Source: Glandiceps talaboti
Lineage: Eukaryota > Hemichordata > Enteropneusta > Spengelidae
Direction: 5' to 3'
NCBI RefSeq assembly: GCF_964340395.1
Contig: NC_135551.1
Location: forward strand, 19,395,003-19,459,002
Length of the DNA stretch: 64,000 nt
The translations under genes were made by a program, and so were the position numbers. Shown one piece after another: positions 1-12,296 of the stretch. The notes beneath the pieces are model-generated. The model did no database searches and was not told the origin of the DNA. It saw only the letters and a list, made by a program, of their open reading frames with translations. How positions within the stretch are numbered: position 1 is the stretch's first letter; each line of letters begins with the position of its first letter.

Positions 1-330
1 CAGGGGCTTGCTGGGAGGCCTGAGTCCCAGAAGACGATATTATCGGATGTTATCGAATAAAATCAAAAACTTGTCTAAAATCTAAGTTAGAGTCTAAATT
101 AGAGGGGTGAGATTGGAGGCCTGGGTCCCAGAAGACGATATAATCGGATTTTATCGGATAAATTATAAAACCTGTCTAAAATCTAAGTTAGAGTCTAAAT
201 TAGAGGGGCGGGTTTGGAGGCCTGGGGTCCCAGAAGACGATATTATCGGATTTTATCGGATAAAATCTAAAACCCGCTAAAATCTAAGTAAGAGTCTCAA
301 TTAAAAATATCCGATAAAATGTAGTATCGG
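1..330. repeat. Tandem repeat, about 103-bp unit, 3 copies
   Basis: Three successive copies each carry GGAGGCCTG, a CCCAGAAGACGATA motif, a TTATCGGATNTTATC stretch and AAAATCTAAGTTAGAGTCTAAA. They start near 8, 110 and 212 and drift in sequence. The array is cut by the left edge of the window, so its full length is unknown. No coding frame is visible. Confidence 0.75.
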
Positions 331-589
331 GGCCCCGCCGATGCTCTGTCTAATATCATGATAGTCTAAGTTAGATTTTATACTCTTAGTTAGAAATTGT
401 CGGATAATATCCGATAAAACGTGAACTGTCCAATATTATAGTCTAAGTTAGATTTTATACTGTAAGTTAGAAATTATCGGAACAAATCTCAGTTAGAGTT
501 TAATATTAGACGTGCTGGTTGGGAGGCCGGGGTTGTGATGAGTCGTGTGCAGTCTAATATTAAAGTCTAAGTTAGATATTATCTGATTA
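331..589. repeat. AT-rich block of shuffled TCTAAGTTAGA and TTATCCGATAA motifs
   Basis: The motifs of the preceding tandem array recur here in both orientations: ATCCGATAAAA, AGTCTAAGTTAGATTTTATAC twice, and TAATATTA spacers. The unit order is broken and GGGAGGCCGGGG appears once near 519. It looks like a degraded or inverted continuation of the same repeat family. Confidence 0.5.
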
Positions 590-690
590 TTATCCGATAA
601 TGGAATATGTGCAATGTCGCGTCTTCATGTCTTTTTTTACACCTGACCTCATGAAGACACGACATTACACAAATAGCCATTATCGAATAA
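590..690. mobile_element. Inverted repeat with about 40-bp arms (possible MITE)
   Basis: The left arm (590-629) and right arm (650-690) are near-perfect reverse complements around a 20-base loop (630-649). The best matched part is AATGTCGYGTCTTCATG. The outer ends carry TTATYCGATAATGG, the motif that fills the flanking block, so the hairpin probably belongs to the same element family. Confidence 0.7.
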
Positions 691-2536
691 AATCGTATGT
701 TAGACTCTAGGTTAGATGCAGGCTGTAACTTACTTTTGATGACATTATCCTATAAAAAGTACTCTGTATGTGTGAAGTGTATTATTATTAGTCTACAATT
801 CGATTTCAGAGTATTACTTGGATTTTATCCAATATCATCTGATAAAAAGGTACTTCTGGGGGTTCAGGCCATGAGAGATGTCTAATATTAGATTTTAGAG
901 GATATTATCTAAAATTATTAGACTCTAATACATCCATGGTTAGACTCAGACCATGTTACACAGACAATGAACACAAAATTGCAGTCCCTTGCTTTTATAA
1001 TGTTTTGCACTCACAAATCCGTGATTGACAGAATGTAAACTTTAATACTATGGATGAATAATGTTTAAATGTTGCAAACCTTTCTCACACATATTCTTGA
1101 CAGTGATGTTGATTTTGAGAGAAGATTGTGTTTGACAATATAATAGACAAGTCAAGATTACTGACTACATAGCTAGCGCTCTTCAATATGTATGTGTGAA
1201 CAGTGAGTGAAAACAGCTGGTGTACTTCCAATTTCTCTTACAAGGCATGTACGCTCAACACAGCCAGTACGATCCGTGTCAGAAAAAAATCGATATTCTT
1301 TTCACTAAACTTTGCAACATTGTATAATCAATCGACATTGTAGCTGTCAATCAATTATTGCTGCCTTAAATGCTTTGTGGAATAGCTTACAAATGAGAGC
1401 CTCCCTGTGCCCTGGACCATAGTGTCTCTATCTCTGTCTTGCCGTCTCTACTTCCGCCCCTATCTGAGTATCTCAACCTCTAGCTTGTAGCTTAAAACCT
1501 CTAGAAAATCCCAATAACATTTCCTATAGAAATGCAAACCTGTTTCAAAGTCATGGCTCTTCGCCCGGGCTATTCGTATAAGAATGTCAACCTCATGATT
1601 AATCTAAACTAGGGAAGTTAATCACATGCATGTTTCAAGTCATAAAATTATATTTGCATAGCATAGTTACATAATGTTGACATCATTTAGTATTTTATCA
1701 AGGTTAAAATCACAGTATGTTTATCTTTATTTCATGTCATTTTAACTTTTAGTGAAGTTCATCAATCCACTGATTCTGATAGGAGGTGACCACTATTTGG
1801 GTGGAGTTCCCATTGCAGTCAAAACAAGATCGAAAGCACAATACACCAAAATACACTGTGATAATACACTGTTATTACATCGGAGCTGTTTATTTTACGG
1901 CTGCAAATTTTAATCCCCCCCCCCCCCCAGCCCAAAGAAAAGTGAGCCTTGGATATTTACAGTTTCAACACAAACAATAAATTGCAACAATGTATAAAAT
2001 ATTATGTAAATGAGCCATCTAATGTTGCACTGTCTAGAGAGGTCGTAGCACAAGGCAACAACTGCACCGGCAACTACATTGCACAATAGCTACATTATCA
2101 AAACTATCTTTTCATTTAGAAGGCAGCTTTGATGTGGATATGAATAGGAAATAATCCACTAATCAGTAGTTCAACTTTCTAATAAACTGTTTAAGGCCCA
2201 GTTTGTGTGGCAAGACACTGTCAAGTTGTCTCTTTGTCATTGAGTCTTCTTGGCAAAGCAGTAGAGAAAAATAAGTACATGAAAATATGTGACTAAATGC
2301 ACTGAATAACACATAAACAAGAATGAATATTGTAAATTTTAGTAAGGGCATGTTTTATTGACAATCATGACCTCCTTTTGAATGGCATAATTAATTTTCG
2401 TATAGGTATTTAGAAATCTGCACTTAGTTCATACATTATCTTCCACCAGATGCGCAATGGTGCTGCCGAACTCATCATTTTGTTTGATCATAATTGACAA
2501 CTGGATTTGTATGGACTGGAATTCGAATCGAAGTAG
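691..2536. other. Non-coding stretch, no gene seen
   Basis: No exon-like frame or family match was recognised. A C homopolymer lies at about 1915-1928. The short open frames here have no supporting features. Confidence 0.5.
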
Positions 2537-2545
2537 GGTCAAGAC

Positions 2546-2647
2546 TAGACTGAAGGGTTCAGTCATTTATTGGCACTCCTTAAGTCATGCCAAACATGTT
2601 TAGAATGAGGTAAGGAGTGCCAATAAACGACCGAACCTTCCAGTCTA
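2546..2647. mobile_element. 102-bp palindromic MITE with 9-bp target duplication
   Basis: The whole element folds on itself around AAACATGTTT. The left end TAGACTGAAGGGTTCAGTC and the right end (reverse complement TAGACTGGAAGGTTCGGTC) both run into TTTATTGGCACTCCTTA. It is flanked directly by GGTCAAGAC at 2537-2545 and 2648-2656. A 9-bp duplication is typical of Mutator-like transposons (family knowledge), so assignment to that group is an inference. There is no coding capacity. Confidence 0.85.
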
Positions 2648-2656
2648 GGTCAAGAC

Positions 2657-3022
2657 AAGAGTGGTTGTCTAGGGCGACTGAAAACTAACACACTGTCGTA
2701 CTTCTCAAAATAAATTCATTTAGCCAGTGTGTGTAGCTCAACTTACATCTATGATTCATGAACTCTCCAAAACATTATGTGAATTACAAATGACTTGACA
2801 ATTGGGAAAGCTTGATCAAATTGTATTTATCATTGTAAACTATGTGATGGCCATCAAACTACAGTCTTACAGGTAACATCAAGTTCCTGGTGATAGGTGT
2901 TTGATGATGATATTGACTGAGTCTAGCTGCTTTATCTGGGTAAAATAACTTCAAAATCATGAAGTGACCATACTTCTAGCGTCTATTTCATACATCTGCG
3001 CATAACCGAGGACCCAACACGT
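2657..3022. other. Non-coding stretch, nothing recognised
   Basis: Ordinary AT-rich sequence with no exon-like frame or repeat that I can identify. Confidence 0.4.
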
Positions 3023-3052
3023 TTGTGTGTGTGTGTGTGTGCGTGTGTGTGT
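3023..3052. repeat. (GT)n microsatellite
   Basis: Interrupted GT run of about 30 bases. Confidence 0.9.
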
Positions 3053-3349
3053 GAAAATTTCTTGTGGTGTGCATACGTTTTTCAACTTATTTGAGTTTCA
3101 CACTCCAATAGAGGGCGATATGACATCAAAAAGGTGCCAAATGAAAATGTGTGATTGTTTTCACACATTTTCGGACAATTCTGCCGACCTGAGGACTAGG
3201 TTTAAATTGAAGCATATTAAAACCAGGGGTCTTGAAGACTCATTAAAGCAGTTTCACTTTGAGGACCCAAAATAAGTCCTCTGAACTCGGTCAGGTCCCC
3301 GGAAGACGGCTGTGTATTCAAATGGTGGTCCTCAGATTGATAGCAATGC

Positions 3350-3477
<128 letters not shown>

Positions 3478-3564
3478 TCAATAACTGTATTTGCTTAGGT
3501 TGTGGAACTGTGGTAAATCTGATAAAACTGCCATAGTTTAGAATACATTTATACCATTGTATTG

Positions 3565-3975
3565 CTTGAGAACCCAGTAAAATGACTGGGTAACACAAGT
3601 AGATTTTACCTGCTTACTGCCTTCAACAAAAACACTTACAGGGAACCTAGTAAAGTGACTGGGTATCTCAGGTAGATTTTACCTGCTTACTGCCTTTAAC
3701 AAAAACGCTGTTAGGGAACCCAGTAAAATGATAGGGTAACTCAGGTAGATTTTACCTGCTTAGTGCCTTCAACAAAAACACTGTTAGGGAACCTAGTAAA
3801 ATGACTAGGGAACTCAGGTAGATTTTACCTGCTTACTGCCTTCAACAAAAACACTGTTAGGGAACCCAGTAAAATGATAGGGTATCTCAGGTAGATTTTA
3901 CCTGCTTAGTGCCTTTAACAAAAACACTGTTAGGGAACCTAGTAAAATGACAGGATACAGTACCTCGGGTAGATT
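3565..3975 (+). repeat. 73-bp minisatellite (family G), about 5.5 copies
   Basis: The unit runs GGGAACCYAGTAAAATGA, then GGTAACTCAGGTAGATTTTA, then CCTGCTTACTGCCTTCAACA. The core GGTAGATTTTACC falls at 3671, 3744, 3817 and 3890, exactly 73 bases apart. Related units occur near 41.0 kb in reverse and 46.1 kb in forward orientation, so the unit is dispersed as well as tandem. Confidence 0.9.
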
Positions 3976-4639
3976 TATGTACACCTCTCATTTTACATGG
4001 AAAGACGGATGGCCCAATTTGGCAAATACTACAAAATTAATGTACATATATTATGCATGTTTTGTTGCAGATAGCCCAACCTCATATAAACTACAACTTT
4101 AAGCATCAAATTTTGGTTATCATCTCCTCTCACAACTTCCATACCTGGAAGAACTACAATATCAATCTATTTCTTTTATTAAAATTTAATATGTATATCA
4201 GTTTTAGTTGTAGCTGTACGTATACTGAATACCAATTGTGTTGAGTCACCATACCTCTAGGCATTATCTGAATGCACGATTCACACATCAATAAGAAATA
4301 CTGTCATTCCCGATGGAATCAACTGAAAAGTTATCAGCTTTTTACCTAATATTACCGATAAATCTAAATATTCACCTCAGTTCTGTATGTCTTCTTCACA
4401 ATTTAATACAACATTAAAATTTTAACAACATTCAGAATTAATGAATATTCTTAGTTATTTAGTTTTTTTAATCCGTTTACTTTTAAGTCGTTTCTAGAAA
4501 ATATTATATTTTGTCCTGAAATAATATGTATTTCCAATTAAAGTGGCAATACAGTCAAGAAATCAAGGATATTTATATTTGGATTTTTTTTTAAAAAAAA
4601 CTTATGAAACAACATAGATCAGCATCGTCCATGTTTGTA

Positions 4640-4640
<1 letters not shown>
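3976..4640. other. Non-coding stretch, nothing recognised
   Basis: AT-rich sequence without a supported exon. Confidence 0.4.

Positions 4641-4671
<31 letters not shown>
4641..4671. repeat. (ATT)n microsatellite
   Basis: About ten ATT triplets. Confidence 0.95.
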
Positions 4672-5830
4672 TAGTTTGGCTAAATAGTGGGGGTTGTTTG
4701 GGTCAGTTTTTTGTCACATGAAAAGCTAATGAAAATATGATTAAGAATTAATTTGAGGATGTTTAGGAAGAAAAAACCTTAAGTTTTGGATGAATGAAAA
4801 ATTAAATACCGGTATACATTTCATTTCATTTGAAAAGCTAATGAAAATAGAATAAAACTAATAAGTATTTTTTAGAAAATAAGGAAACCATTTCATATGG
4901 TTGAACTAGATTTGAGTTAGTAATGGACTCATCATCACAGTTTCTGTACTGCATCTAACATTTCATATGGCTGAACTAGATTTGTGTAATGGACTCATCA
5001 TCACAGTTTCTGCACTGTATCTAACATTTCATATGACTGAACTAGATTTGAGTTAGTAATGGACTCGTCATCACAGTTTCTGCACTGCATGTATCATTTC
5101 ATATGGCTGAACCAGATTTGAGTTCCAAGTAATGGACTCGTCATCATCACAGTTTCTGCAATGCATGTATCTATTCAAGTGTACATATCAGTTTGAGTCT
5201 TGTTATTGACTAATATCCTGTAAATATATATTACATATTACCTTTAGGCCGTTGTTAGTAAAGGTTACAATAACCCTCATAACTCAAGGGACATTTTATC
5301 GAAATCTTAATCAAAATGACTACCTGAAGCTTCAGTACAGAGAAATCTTATCATAAAACTGCTAAAAACACTATTTAGCCAAAATAATGGGGTTTTTAAT
5401 CTTTTTTTCTAAAAATCCTCAAATTCCTATCTTACTTTCATCACTAGTAGCTTTTTATACAAAAAACTGACAAACAAAGACTATTCTGCCAAAACAATGT
5501 TTATCTTGTTTTTAGAAACATCCTCAAATAAATTCTTATTTTCATTAGCTTCCAATATGAAACAAAACTGATATGAAACACTTTTCAGTCAAATTTAATC
5601 CAATTTTTTTCTTATTTTCAATTAGCTTTCCATATGAAACAAAAGTTACCCATAAAATAGATGTTCATTTTTTATTCAGTCTTCAGCCATTTTTACATTT
5701 TTCTTCTATTCTAAAGAAATATCACGATTTTATTGTATTTTCATTAGCTTTTTATATGAAACAAAACTGACAAAATGTACACTTTCATTTTTTATTCAGC
5801 CATTTATATTTTTATTTTTCATAATACTCT
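4672..5830. mobile_element. Fold-back tract with inverted outer parts
   Basis: The left part (about 4672-4870) carries TTTGGCTAAATAGTGG, GTCAGTTTTTTGTCAC and GAAAAGCTAATGAAAATA. The right part (about 5365-5800) carries their reverse complements, including CACTATTTAGCCAAA and several copies of TTTTCATTAGCTTTTTATA followed by an ACAAAACTGAC-type stretch. A directly repeated array (4889-5170) sits between. The layout resembles a fold-back transposon whose arms are themselves repetitive. Exact termini and a target duplication were not found. Confidence 0.55.
4889..5170. repeat. 65-71-bp tandem repeat, 4 copies
   Basis: Copies begin at 4889, 4959, 5024 and 5095 with CATTTCATATGGCTGAACYA and continue to TGGACTCRTCATCACAGTTT, with small length changes. 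Confidence 0.85.
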
Positions 5831-6650
5831 CTGACAAGCTGTGATTTTTAGTAGATTTTGTAACGTTTAACACATTCTACATTTGTTTATAACATTTTAT
5901 ATCTTATTTTATGGCAATAAATATTTTTGAAATAAATTAAAAGTTGATATCAAAAGATTGAAGTCATGATATTTTCATCACCAATGAAAGATATGATGAT
6001 CACCAAATTATTTATCATATTCATCTTTGTTACATAATAGAAAAAAAAATTTAATATATATATTGAAAAAATTATGACTTTATAGATTAATAATAGGAGG
6101 CCCTCAGTGGCCAAAAAATGAATAATGTTCACACCATTTCCTACAGACTGGAGGATAATGATCCCTGAGTCAGACACTACAATTCGTTTGTTGATGTTTT
6201 AACCTTCAAAGCAAGATAAGTTACACAATCACTACCTTAGGGGACAACCCTGACATGTACATGTAACTCAGCTCAGTGAAACTTCTGGCACTGTTAGATA
6301 GCTGTGACTTGTCACCATGACAACTAACAGGTAACAGAATGTATGTGACCATATCTATTCAATGTGATGATGTAACGTCAGTTTGCTACTGACATGTTCA
6401 TCTCATGTTCAAGACCATCGACTCGACCCTTGCTTCATCTGCATGACTCGCTATAATCACGCTTCACATCAATTTTTTTTTACTGTTTTCAATTAATTAT
6501 GCTACATTACATTTTCATTCCAAACCTAGTTTTGAAAAAGAAGATTTGCAAAGAAATATAGGCAACGAATCGTACTCTACCGACATACAAATGTACATAA
6601 TTAATGCTGGAAAAAGGGATCTTTTTGCACCCACACCCACTGAGTGTTCT
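5831..6650. other. Non-coding stretch, nothing recognised
   Basis: No exon-like frame or known family was seen. Confidence 0.4.
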
Positions 6651-6654
6651 CAAT

Positions 6655-6735
6655 AACACCCCCCCCCCCCCCCCGAATAACCAACATGTGGTCCTTATAA
6701 TAACACCCCCCCCACCCCAAATAACCAACATGTCC
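6655..6735. repeat. Duplicated poly-C unit
   Basis: Two copies of an AATAACACC(C)n block are each followed by AATAACCAACATG and a TCCTTA stretch. The C tracts are about 17 and 8 bases. Confidence 0.75.
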
Positions 6736-7603
6736 TTACAATACTGAAATTACATGTATGACCTAAAATTTTAAGATTTTCAACAATCATTCCTTTCATT
6801 TTAGAATTCAATTTTAATAAAATTGAAATGTATTGAAACTATTATTACACTTCAATGTTGGGGAGGGGGAAGTGGAGGGGGAGGGGTTGCACAGAAAATC
6901 TGGTCACAATGAGACACTGTCAATGTCTGTACATGTACTGTAACAATCACCTTACAAATCCGCCTTCAGTATCTGTTATTCAAGACACTTCACTTTTGTT
7001 AGCTGTGTTTCACCACAGACAAAGAGGGGAAATATTTCTTGTATGTGAATAGTTTGTGTGGTCAAATCACTGAATGAAAAACATATATTTACTCACCGAT
7101 ATATTGAACAAGTCCAACCATACATGCCATTCACAGACAGCCCACCACCTTGGAGACACCTAACAAGAAGTAACATGAGATGACCACCAGTGAATGTTTG
7201 CTATATTGAATGCTAAATAACTCAGCTGTAACGACCTCAAACATATGTAACTAAATATAGCCTACCTGTTACAATGTCAACAGTGTAATTTTATAACTTG
7301 AGTTGGTAAATACACCTGCAACAGGTTTTAAGTTTATATCATGCAAAACGACAGCAAACAAGTTGGTATGGTCCTGACAGTACAGTCTACACTGTTGCTG
7401 CTTTGTTATTCCAGACAATAATGTAATTATGTAACCATAGAAGATGGTGAATTGTTATTCAAATGGGGGTCAAAATGTATGATTGTTATTCAAATAAACT
7501 AAAGGTATTGGGGTCAATCTATTGTTATTCAAATGAGTTAGTCAACATCTATAGTCTTGATCCATATGGATCTTGCTATTGTATTCATATCCTAGTTACT
7601 GTA

Positions 7604-7668
7604 ATAGCAAAACAAATCAAACCACAATGAATATGAAGTTCATTGTGGGTTCGTATTTGTTTTGCCAT
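7604..7668. repeat. Perfect-loop hairpin, arms about 27 bp
   Basis: GCAAAACAAAT...CCACAATGAA is followed after 7 bases by TTCATTGTGGG...ATTTGTTTTGC. The arms differ by a few bases. It could be a very small MITE. No target duplication was seen. Confidence 0.7.
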
Positions 7669-7682
7669 TGAACTGTCTACAA

Positions 7683-7892
7683 TGATGAAGTCACTGCTAA
7701 GACAATAGTGTTTACTAATTAATTCTCCCCTACACTATTACCATAGACCCTTTCATGTAGTAGGGTCTATGATATTACCAAGAAACAATGAAGTCACAGC
7801 TAAGACAATAGTGTTTACTAATTAATTCTCCCCTACAATATTACCATAGACCCTTTCATGTTGGGTCAATGATATTACCAAGAAAGCTGAGG
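7683..7892. repeat. Tandem duplication of about 105 bp, 2 copies
   Basis: Both copies carry AATGAAGTCAC, GCTAAGACAATAGTGTTTAC and CATAGACCCTTTCATG, and end in GATATTACCAAGAAA. Copy 1 also has an internal hairpin (ATAGACCCT / AGGGTCTAT) that is broken in copy 2. Confidence 0.85.
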
Positions 7893-8856
7893 AATGTTCA
7901 AGAGCTGACACATACTACTGTATTAGTAACTATTATATGTGGCAGGTGATTCGATCCTCTCACACTCGTCGGATTGCGACAGTGTCAATGACTGTGGTAC
8001 TCTCTTAAAGTCTATGCATGGTCTAGGCATTGTAGTAATGATGTCTATGGGACATGTGTGAACTATTTCATTCAAGTTATTCATTATCTAAGATGGTTTT
8101 AAGAATTATTCCATAGGCAATATTTTCTGTACAGTTTTTCTTTGCGAGGAGGTACTAGGTAGGGGAGGGTTCATGGGCACTACAAAGAGACAATATATTC
8201 ATTATTCTGTTTAATTCAAATCTTTCATCTGATACAAATGGTAATTTCTATAAGCAAGAAAACAACCCTTGCAATATTGAACACATTTTGGTATAACAGA
8301 AATTAAATTTAGAAAAAGAAGGCTTTATGAATGCTGAATCACTGAAAACTGATGTTATTTTTTTTAAACAATTTAACACGTGACGGGTTTTATTTCGTAT
8401 GCATCCCTGTGGTTAAGCATCCTACATCCCCGGTACTCTTAATTATGGCTTATGGTTAGCATTTAGTTGAAAGTCAGGTGTATAACATGACAATGAACTA
8501 CGAAACCACTAGATACAACGTCATACACGGCACACCTCACTAATGAACTTCACCGTTCACGTTCAACATTTTAAACGTAGCAGCATTCGGCCATTCATGT
8601 TCAAAAAACTTGAAGTGAAATTGCCCCGGTGCAGTTGTACTCCATTCGCTATTTCTAAAATTGAAAATTGTACGAAGACTTTACCTTGTCAAATACTATG
8701 TCTCAGAAGGCCATGGGAGACCAGCTCGTTCAAAACAAGTCCTGCATTTACTCTAGATAGCCATGAGGTATGCTTGTCGCGGGCAAAGTGGTGAAAACGA
8801 AAGAATAATGGGAAGTCTACTACGGCGGCGCACATTGGCCGTCAAGAGTTTCAAGC
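7893..8856. other. Non-coding stretch with a CpG-containing end
   Basis: Nothing is recognised up to about 8600. From about 8620 to 8850 CpG and G+C rise (for example TACGGCGGCGCACATTGG at 8821), which would suit a promoter or 5' untranslated exon. No frame there is convincing on its own. Confidence 0.3.
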
Positions 8857-8919
8857 ATGGCTTTCAAGTTGTTGAGTATGAAAGAAAGAGCGGGCTGGGA
8901 GTGGGGCTTACAGGGACAA
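8857..8919 (+). CDS. Candidate alternative first coding exon of the ART-like gene
   Basis: An ATG in the context TTCAAGCATGGCT opens 21 codons (MAFKLLSMKERAGWEW then GLQGQ) and ends at CAA|GTAATT, a moderate splice donor in phase 0. The first exon of the ART-like gene contains a strong acceptor at 12319-12320 (pyrimidine tract then GAAAG) that is also phase 0, so the two could join in frame. The upstream GGCGGCG-rich stretch would suit a start region. This is inference from splice phase and context only. The alternative is a chance short frame. Confidence 0.22.
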
Positions 8920-10970
8920 GTAATTTTACTTGAATGAGGGGATTTATACGATAATAGACTATATACGTATATGAAAAATGTTACGAACATTAATGAACGT
9001 AATCTGCCCCCCCCCCCCCCCCCCCCATCATCTTACATGTACACTGATAAGGCTTTACTGGCTAAAGTATAAACTTAGGTCTGTATCAGCTGCAGCCTAG
9101 CCATTCGACAAGTCGAAAAATAAGCAACATTATACGTTTTCGTAGTATAGTACATTGTTTCATATAGCAAATGTTGAGTGTTCTAAAGATTTTTAACACT
9201 TTTCTATTTCATTGCCATGCATGAGGTTTACTTCCAAGCCGGCCCCGGCACCTGCGGCACCAGCGAGTTTGTTTCAGCTTCTCCTTCTTCACCTGATATG
9301 GCTGTAGGTCTATAAATCCGCCTGTTCAACTCTTTGTTGTGGTCACTAGCGCTAGTAGATTATTTAGCTATTTCAAAGCTGTTTACCATAGATGCATAGT
9401 GTTTTTTTTGTGTGTTTTTTTTTAAAAACGTACTTGTTGACTTACGTGTGTCAAAGCTGCACTAGCTGCAAGCTGACAACCATTATTCAAAATGCCCATT
9501 TATGGATAAAATGACTTACTTCTCAATATTGTACACCATGAAGTGTAAGCTTATTGAATCATATATATAGGAAAACTTGTGTGTGTAGATGTACACTTCA
9601 CAAGGTAAAAACATAAGCAATGAATCTGAATATTGCGATACGGACTCTAAAATCAGAGCCTCCATCAATCAGAGTACATGTTGAATTTCCACACAAAATG
9701 GAATTATTCACGAGACACGTCATGAAATAATACGTGATGATCGATGTGAGTGAACTTGTATCATGACATAAATAACTTGTGCTTCGATATTGAATAATGA
9801 GCCCTATCAGGCGTATAGACATCAAGGCAAGTCAAACTAACATGGAACCGAATTCAAAAACCAAGCTTTAAGTACACTACCTAGGTATACTGAAATCGAC
9901 CACGAATTAAACCGATACAGTGTCTTTGTATAAGTTGTAACTTAATAATTTTTATATCTTTGCTTGGTGAAAAAAAAAATGTTCCAGTTGCAGTTAGTAC
10001 AAAGTTTAAGAAAGGCCGCATGTATAGGGTTACTTGAATTTCGCAATATTTGAAGACTCAAACGAAGGAATCTACGTTTGCATTGAGGACAGTTTTGCGA
10101 AAAATCAGCTGGCGTGCTAGTAAATTTCTAAAATTGACGAAAAAAAAATTGACCGAGATAGTTTCTCCTCAACACCCATCCCTATATCGTAAACTCTGCA
10201 CATTCCCATAGTCGAAACCCACCAGTGCGAATATAGGCTACACTCAAGGTGTTGGTCGTATGTACTCTGTAGGATATATGCCAAGGCGTGCAAAAACGAA
10301 AGACAAGCGGAAAGTGGTATTTGGTGGCGCACATCAATATGTATATCTAGAGTCAAAGAATAAAATAGAGCGAGGGAAAGACATGATATTTGGTATTGAA
10401 AATTACTGTATCTTTAAAAAAATCACATATCGCTTCATCAAAACCCAAAACATTCTGATGTTTTCGTGCTTTGCAACACCAAAGATATGTTTATTATGAC
10501 AATACCTGTGTATGACATTGTGGTTTTTCCCTGTTACTAAATTTAGCCTTTCGTTGAATAGACTCATTGTTACACGCACCTACGCTGTTAGTAAAGTCGA
10601 TCTTCAACCGACATAATATATGCTTACTTATATCTCTACAACGATATTTAGAGTTTAGAGGAAAGAGATCATTGAAACCATTACACCAGCTGGTCGTTGT
10701 TTCATTTGACAAATATGTCAGATGTAGAATATGCTGACGTGAGTATGCATGCATACCTAATCTATCTGTACGACTCTACTTGCATATATAGTGCGTTAGC
10801 CTGCAGTTACTTTTAGTCGCTATAACAAAGGGTATTTGTATCTGATGACGTATCTTGCCAATACATATCATCTTATCACGTTATAATCGAAAACAACATC
10901 TTTAGTTCATATATCATATATCATGTAAAAACGCGACAGAGCTGAAAAATAGTCACCCCTATTCACCTAT
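8920..10970. other. Non-coding stretch, nothing firm
   Basis: A C homopolymer of about 20 bases lies at 9007-9026. TGCACTAGCTGCAAGCTG near 9460 and CCAGTTGCAGTTAGTAC near 9985 resemble the ends of MITE family D, but neither was resolved as an element. Confidence 0.35.
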
Positions 10971-11140
10971 GTTGTGTTGTGTTGTGTTGTGTTGTGTTGT
11001 GTTGTGTTGTGTTGTGTTGTGTTGTGTTGTGTTGTGTTGCGTTGTGTTGTGTTGTGTTGTGTTGTGTTGTACTGTGTTGTGTTGTGTTGTGTTGTGTTGT
11101 GTTGTTGTGTTTGTTGTGTTGTTTTGTTTTGTTTTGTGTA
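10971..11140. repeat. (TGTTG)n microsatellite
   Basis: About 30 pentamers with single-base variants. Open frames on both strands here are repeat artefacts. Confidence 0.97.
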
Positions 11141-11316
11141 CTACTGTATTGTTGTACTGCGTTGTTTACAATGAGCAAGCGTTTACGTCTGGTTTAAATA
11201 TTGACAAGATGTCAACCGATAGTGTTAGTGATTTATAGTATTGATCACAATGTTCCGGGTTCATCATAACAATTTAGGTTGGTACGTTTCACAAAACGAC
11301 AGGTCTTGAAAATCAA

Positions 11317-11320
<4 letters not shown>

Positions 11321-11379
<59 letters not shown>
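11321..11379. repeat. (GT)n microsatellite
   Basis: Uninterrupted run of about 29 GT units. Confidence 0.97.
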
Positions 11380-11384
<5 letters not shown>

Positions 11385-11705
11385 AACAACTTACTAAAGT
11401 AAAACTACACTGAACCAATAATAGTGAAAGGTGATGGGAGTATTACTTTGGGAGTCATTAATTGAGGGGTGTGATAGAGTAATCTGATTAGCAATATGCA
11501 AATCAGGTATAACAAAATGGTTTTGGTGTTATAAAAATTATTCAAATTTGAAACTACTTTGCAGATTGTTATTCAAGGTCACTAGACATCTTGAAACAAC
11601 TCTTTCCAGCAGTCATGCACGTGCCCTTACTAACAGCCACTTGCCAGTGTCTTTTGTAACGGTAACAACAGTGATGGGTAGTCAAGTGAATTAACATTTG
11701 ATTGA

Positions 11706-11707
<2 letters not shown>

Positions 11708-11797
<90 letters not shown>
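11708..11797. repeat. (TA)n microsatellite
   Basis: About 45 TA units. Confidence 0.97.
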
Positions 11798-11798
<1 letters not shown>

Positions 11799-12296
11799 TG
11801 GTAGTCAAGTTAGTGAGAGTGAGCTTTCAGAAATACGCACAGATGTGCATAGCAACACTGGGAATATTCTCACTAACAACCAAGTGTGCAAATCTAATAA
11901 TACGATGGCGAGTAGTAGCATTCGAAAAATAACACAAGTGTGAATAGCAACCATGGTAACGACGAGATAACAACTCTGCGATGTGAACCAATCAACTGAC
12001 CAAAAGTGAATGACATCTTACCAAAGATTGGATGATGCTGAACTAGTCAGAACTTTCAGCAGATTAACTTCACCTGGCCTTGAGGATACTTGTATTGTTA
12101 AATTGCAAAGTTAGCCTACGCGATATAAGTTGCTAGACATGCATGATAGTGGCATATTAGTCGTGCTGGGGTTTGCTACATACATGTAGGAATACCATGT
12201 ATGTAAATGTCTTTAAAGCTTCCAATGTCCAGAAAAGAAAAAGGAAGTGGAGCATCCATTTCAACCAAATATGAACCTAAGTACCATATACACTGA
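11798..12296. other. Upstream flank of the ART-like gene
   Basis: No TATA box or initiator was clearly identified. An in-frame TGA at 12294-12296 directly precedes the chosen ATG. Confidence 0.35.

Noticed and set aside
8543-8794. 83-codon frame in a CpG-containing stretch
   Set aside because: No domain, no codon signature, no supporting splice sites.
10963-11238. Several frames encoding CVVLC or TTQHN repeats
   Set aside because: Pentanucleotide microsatellite translated in all frames.
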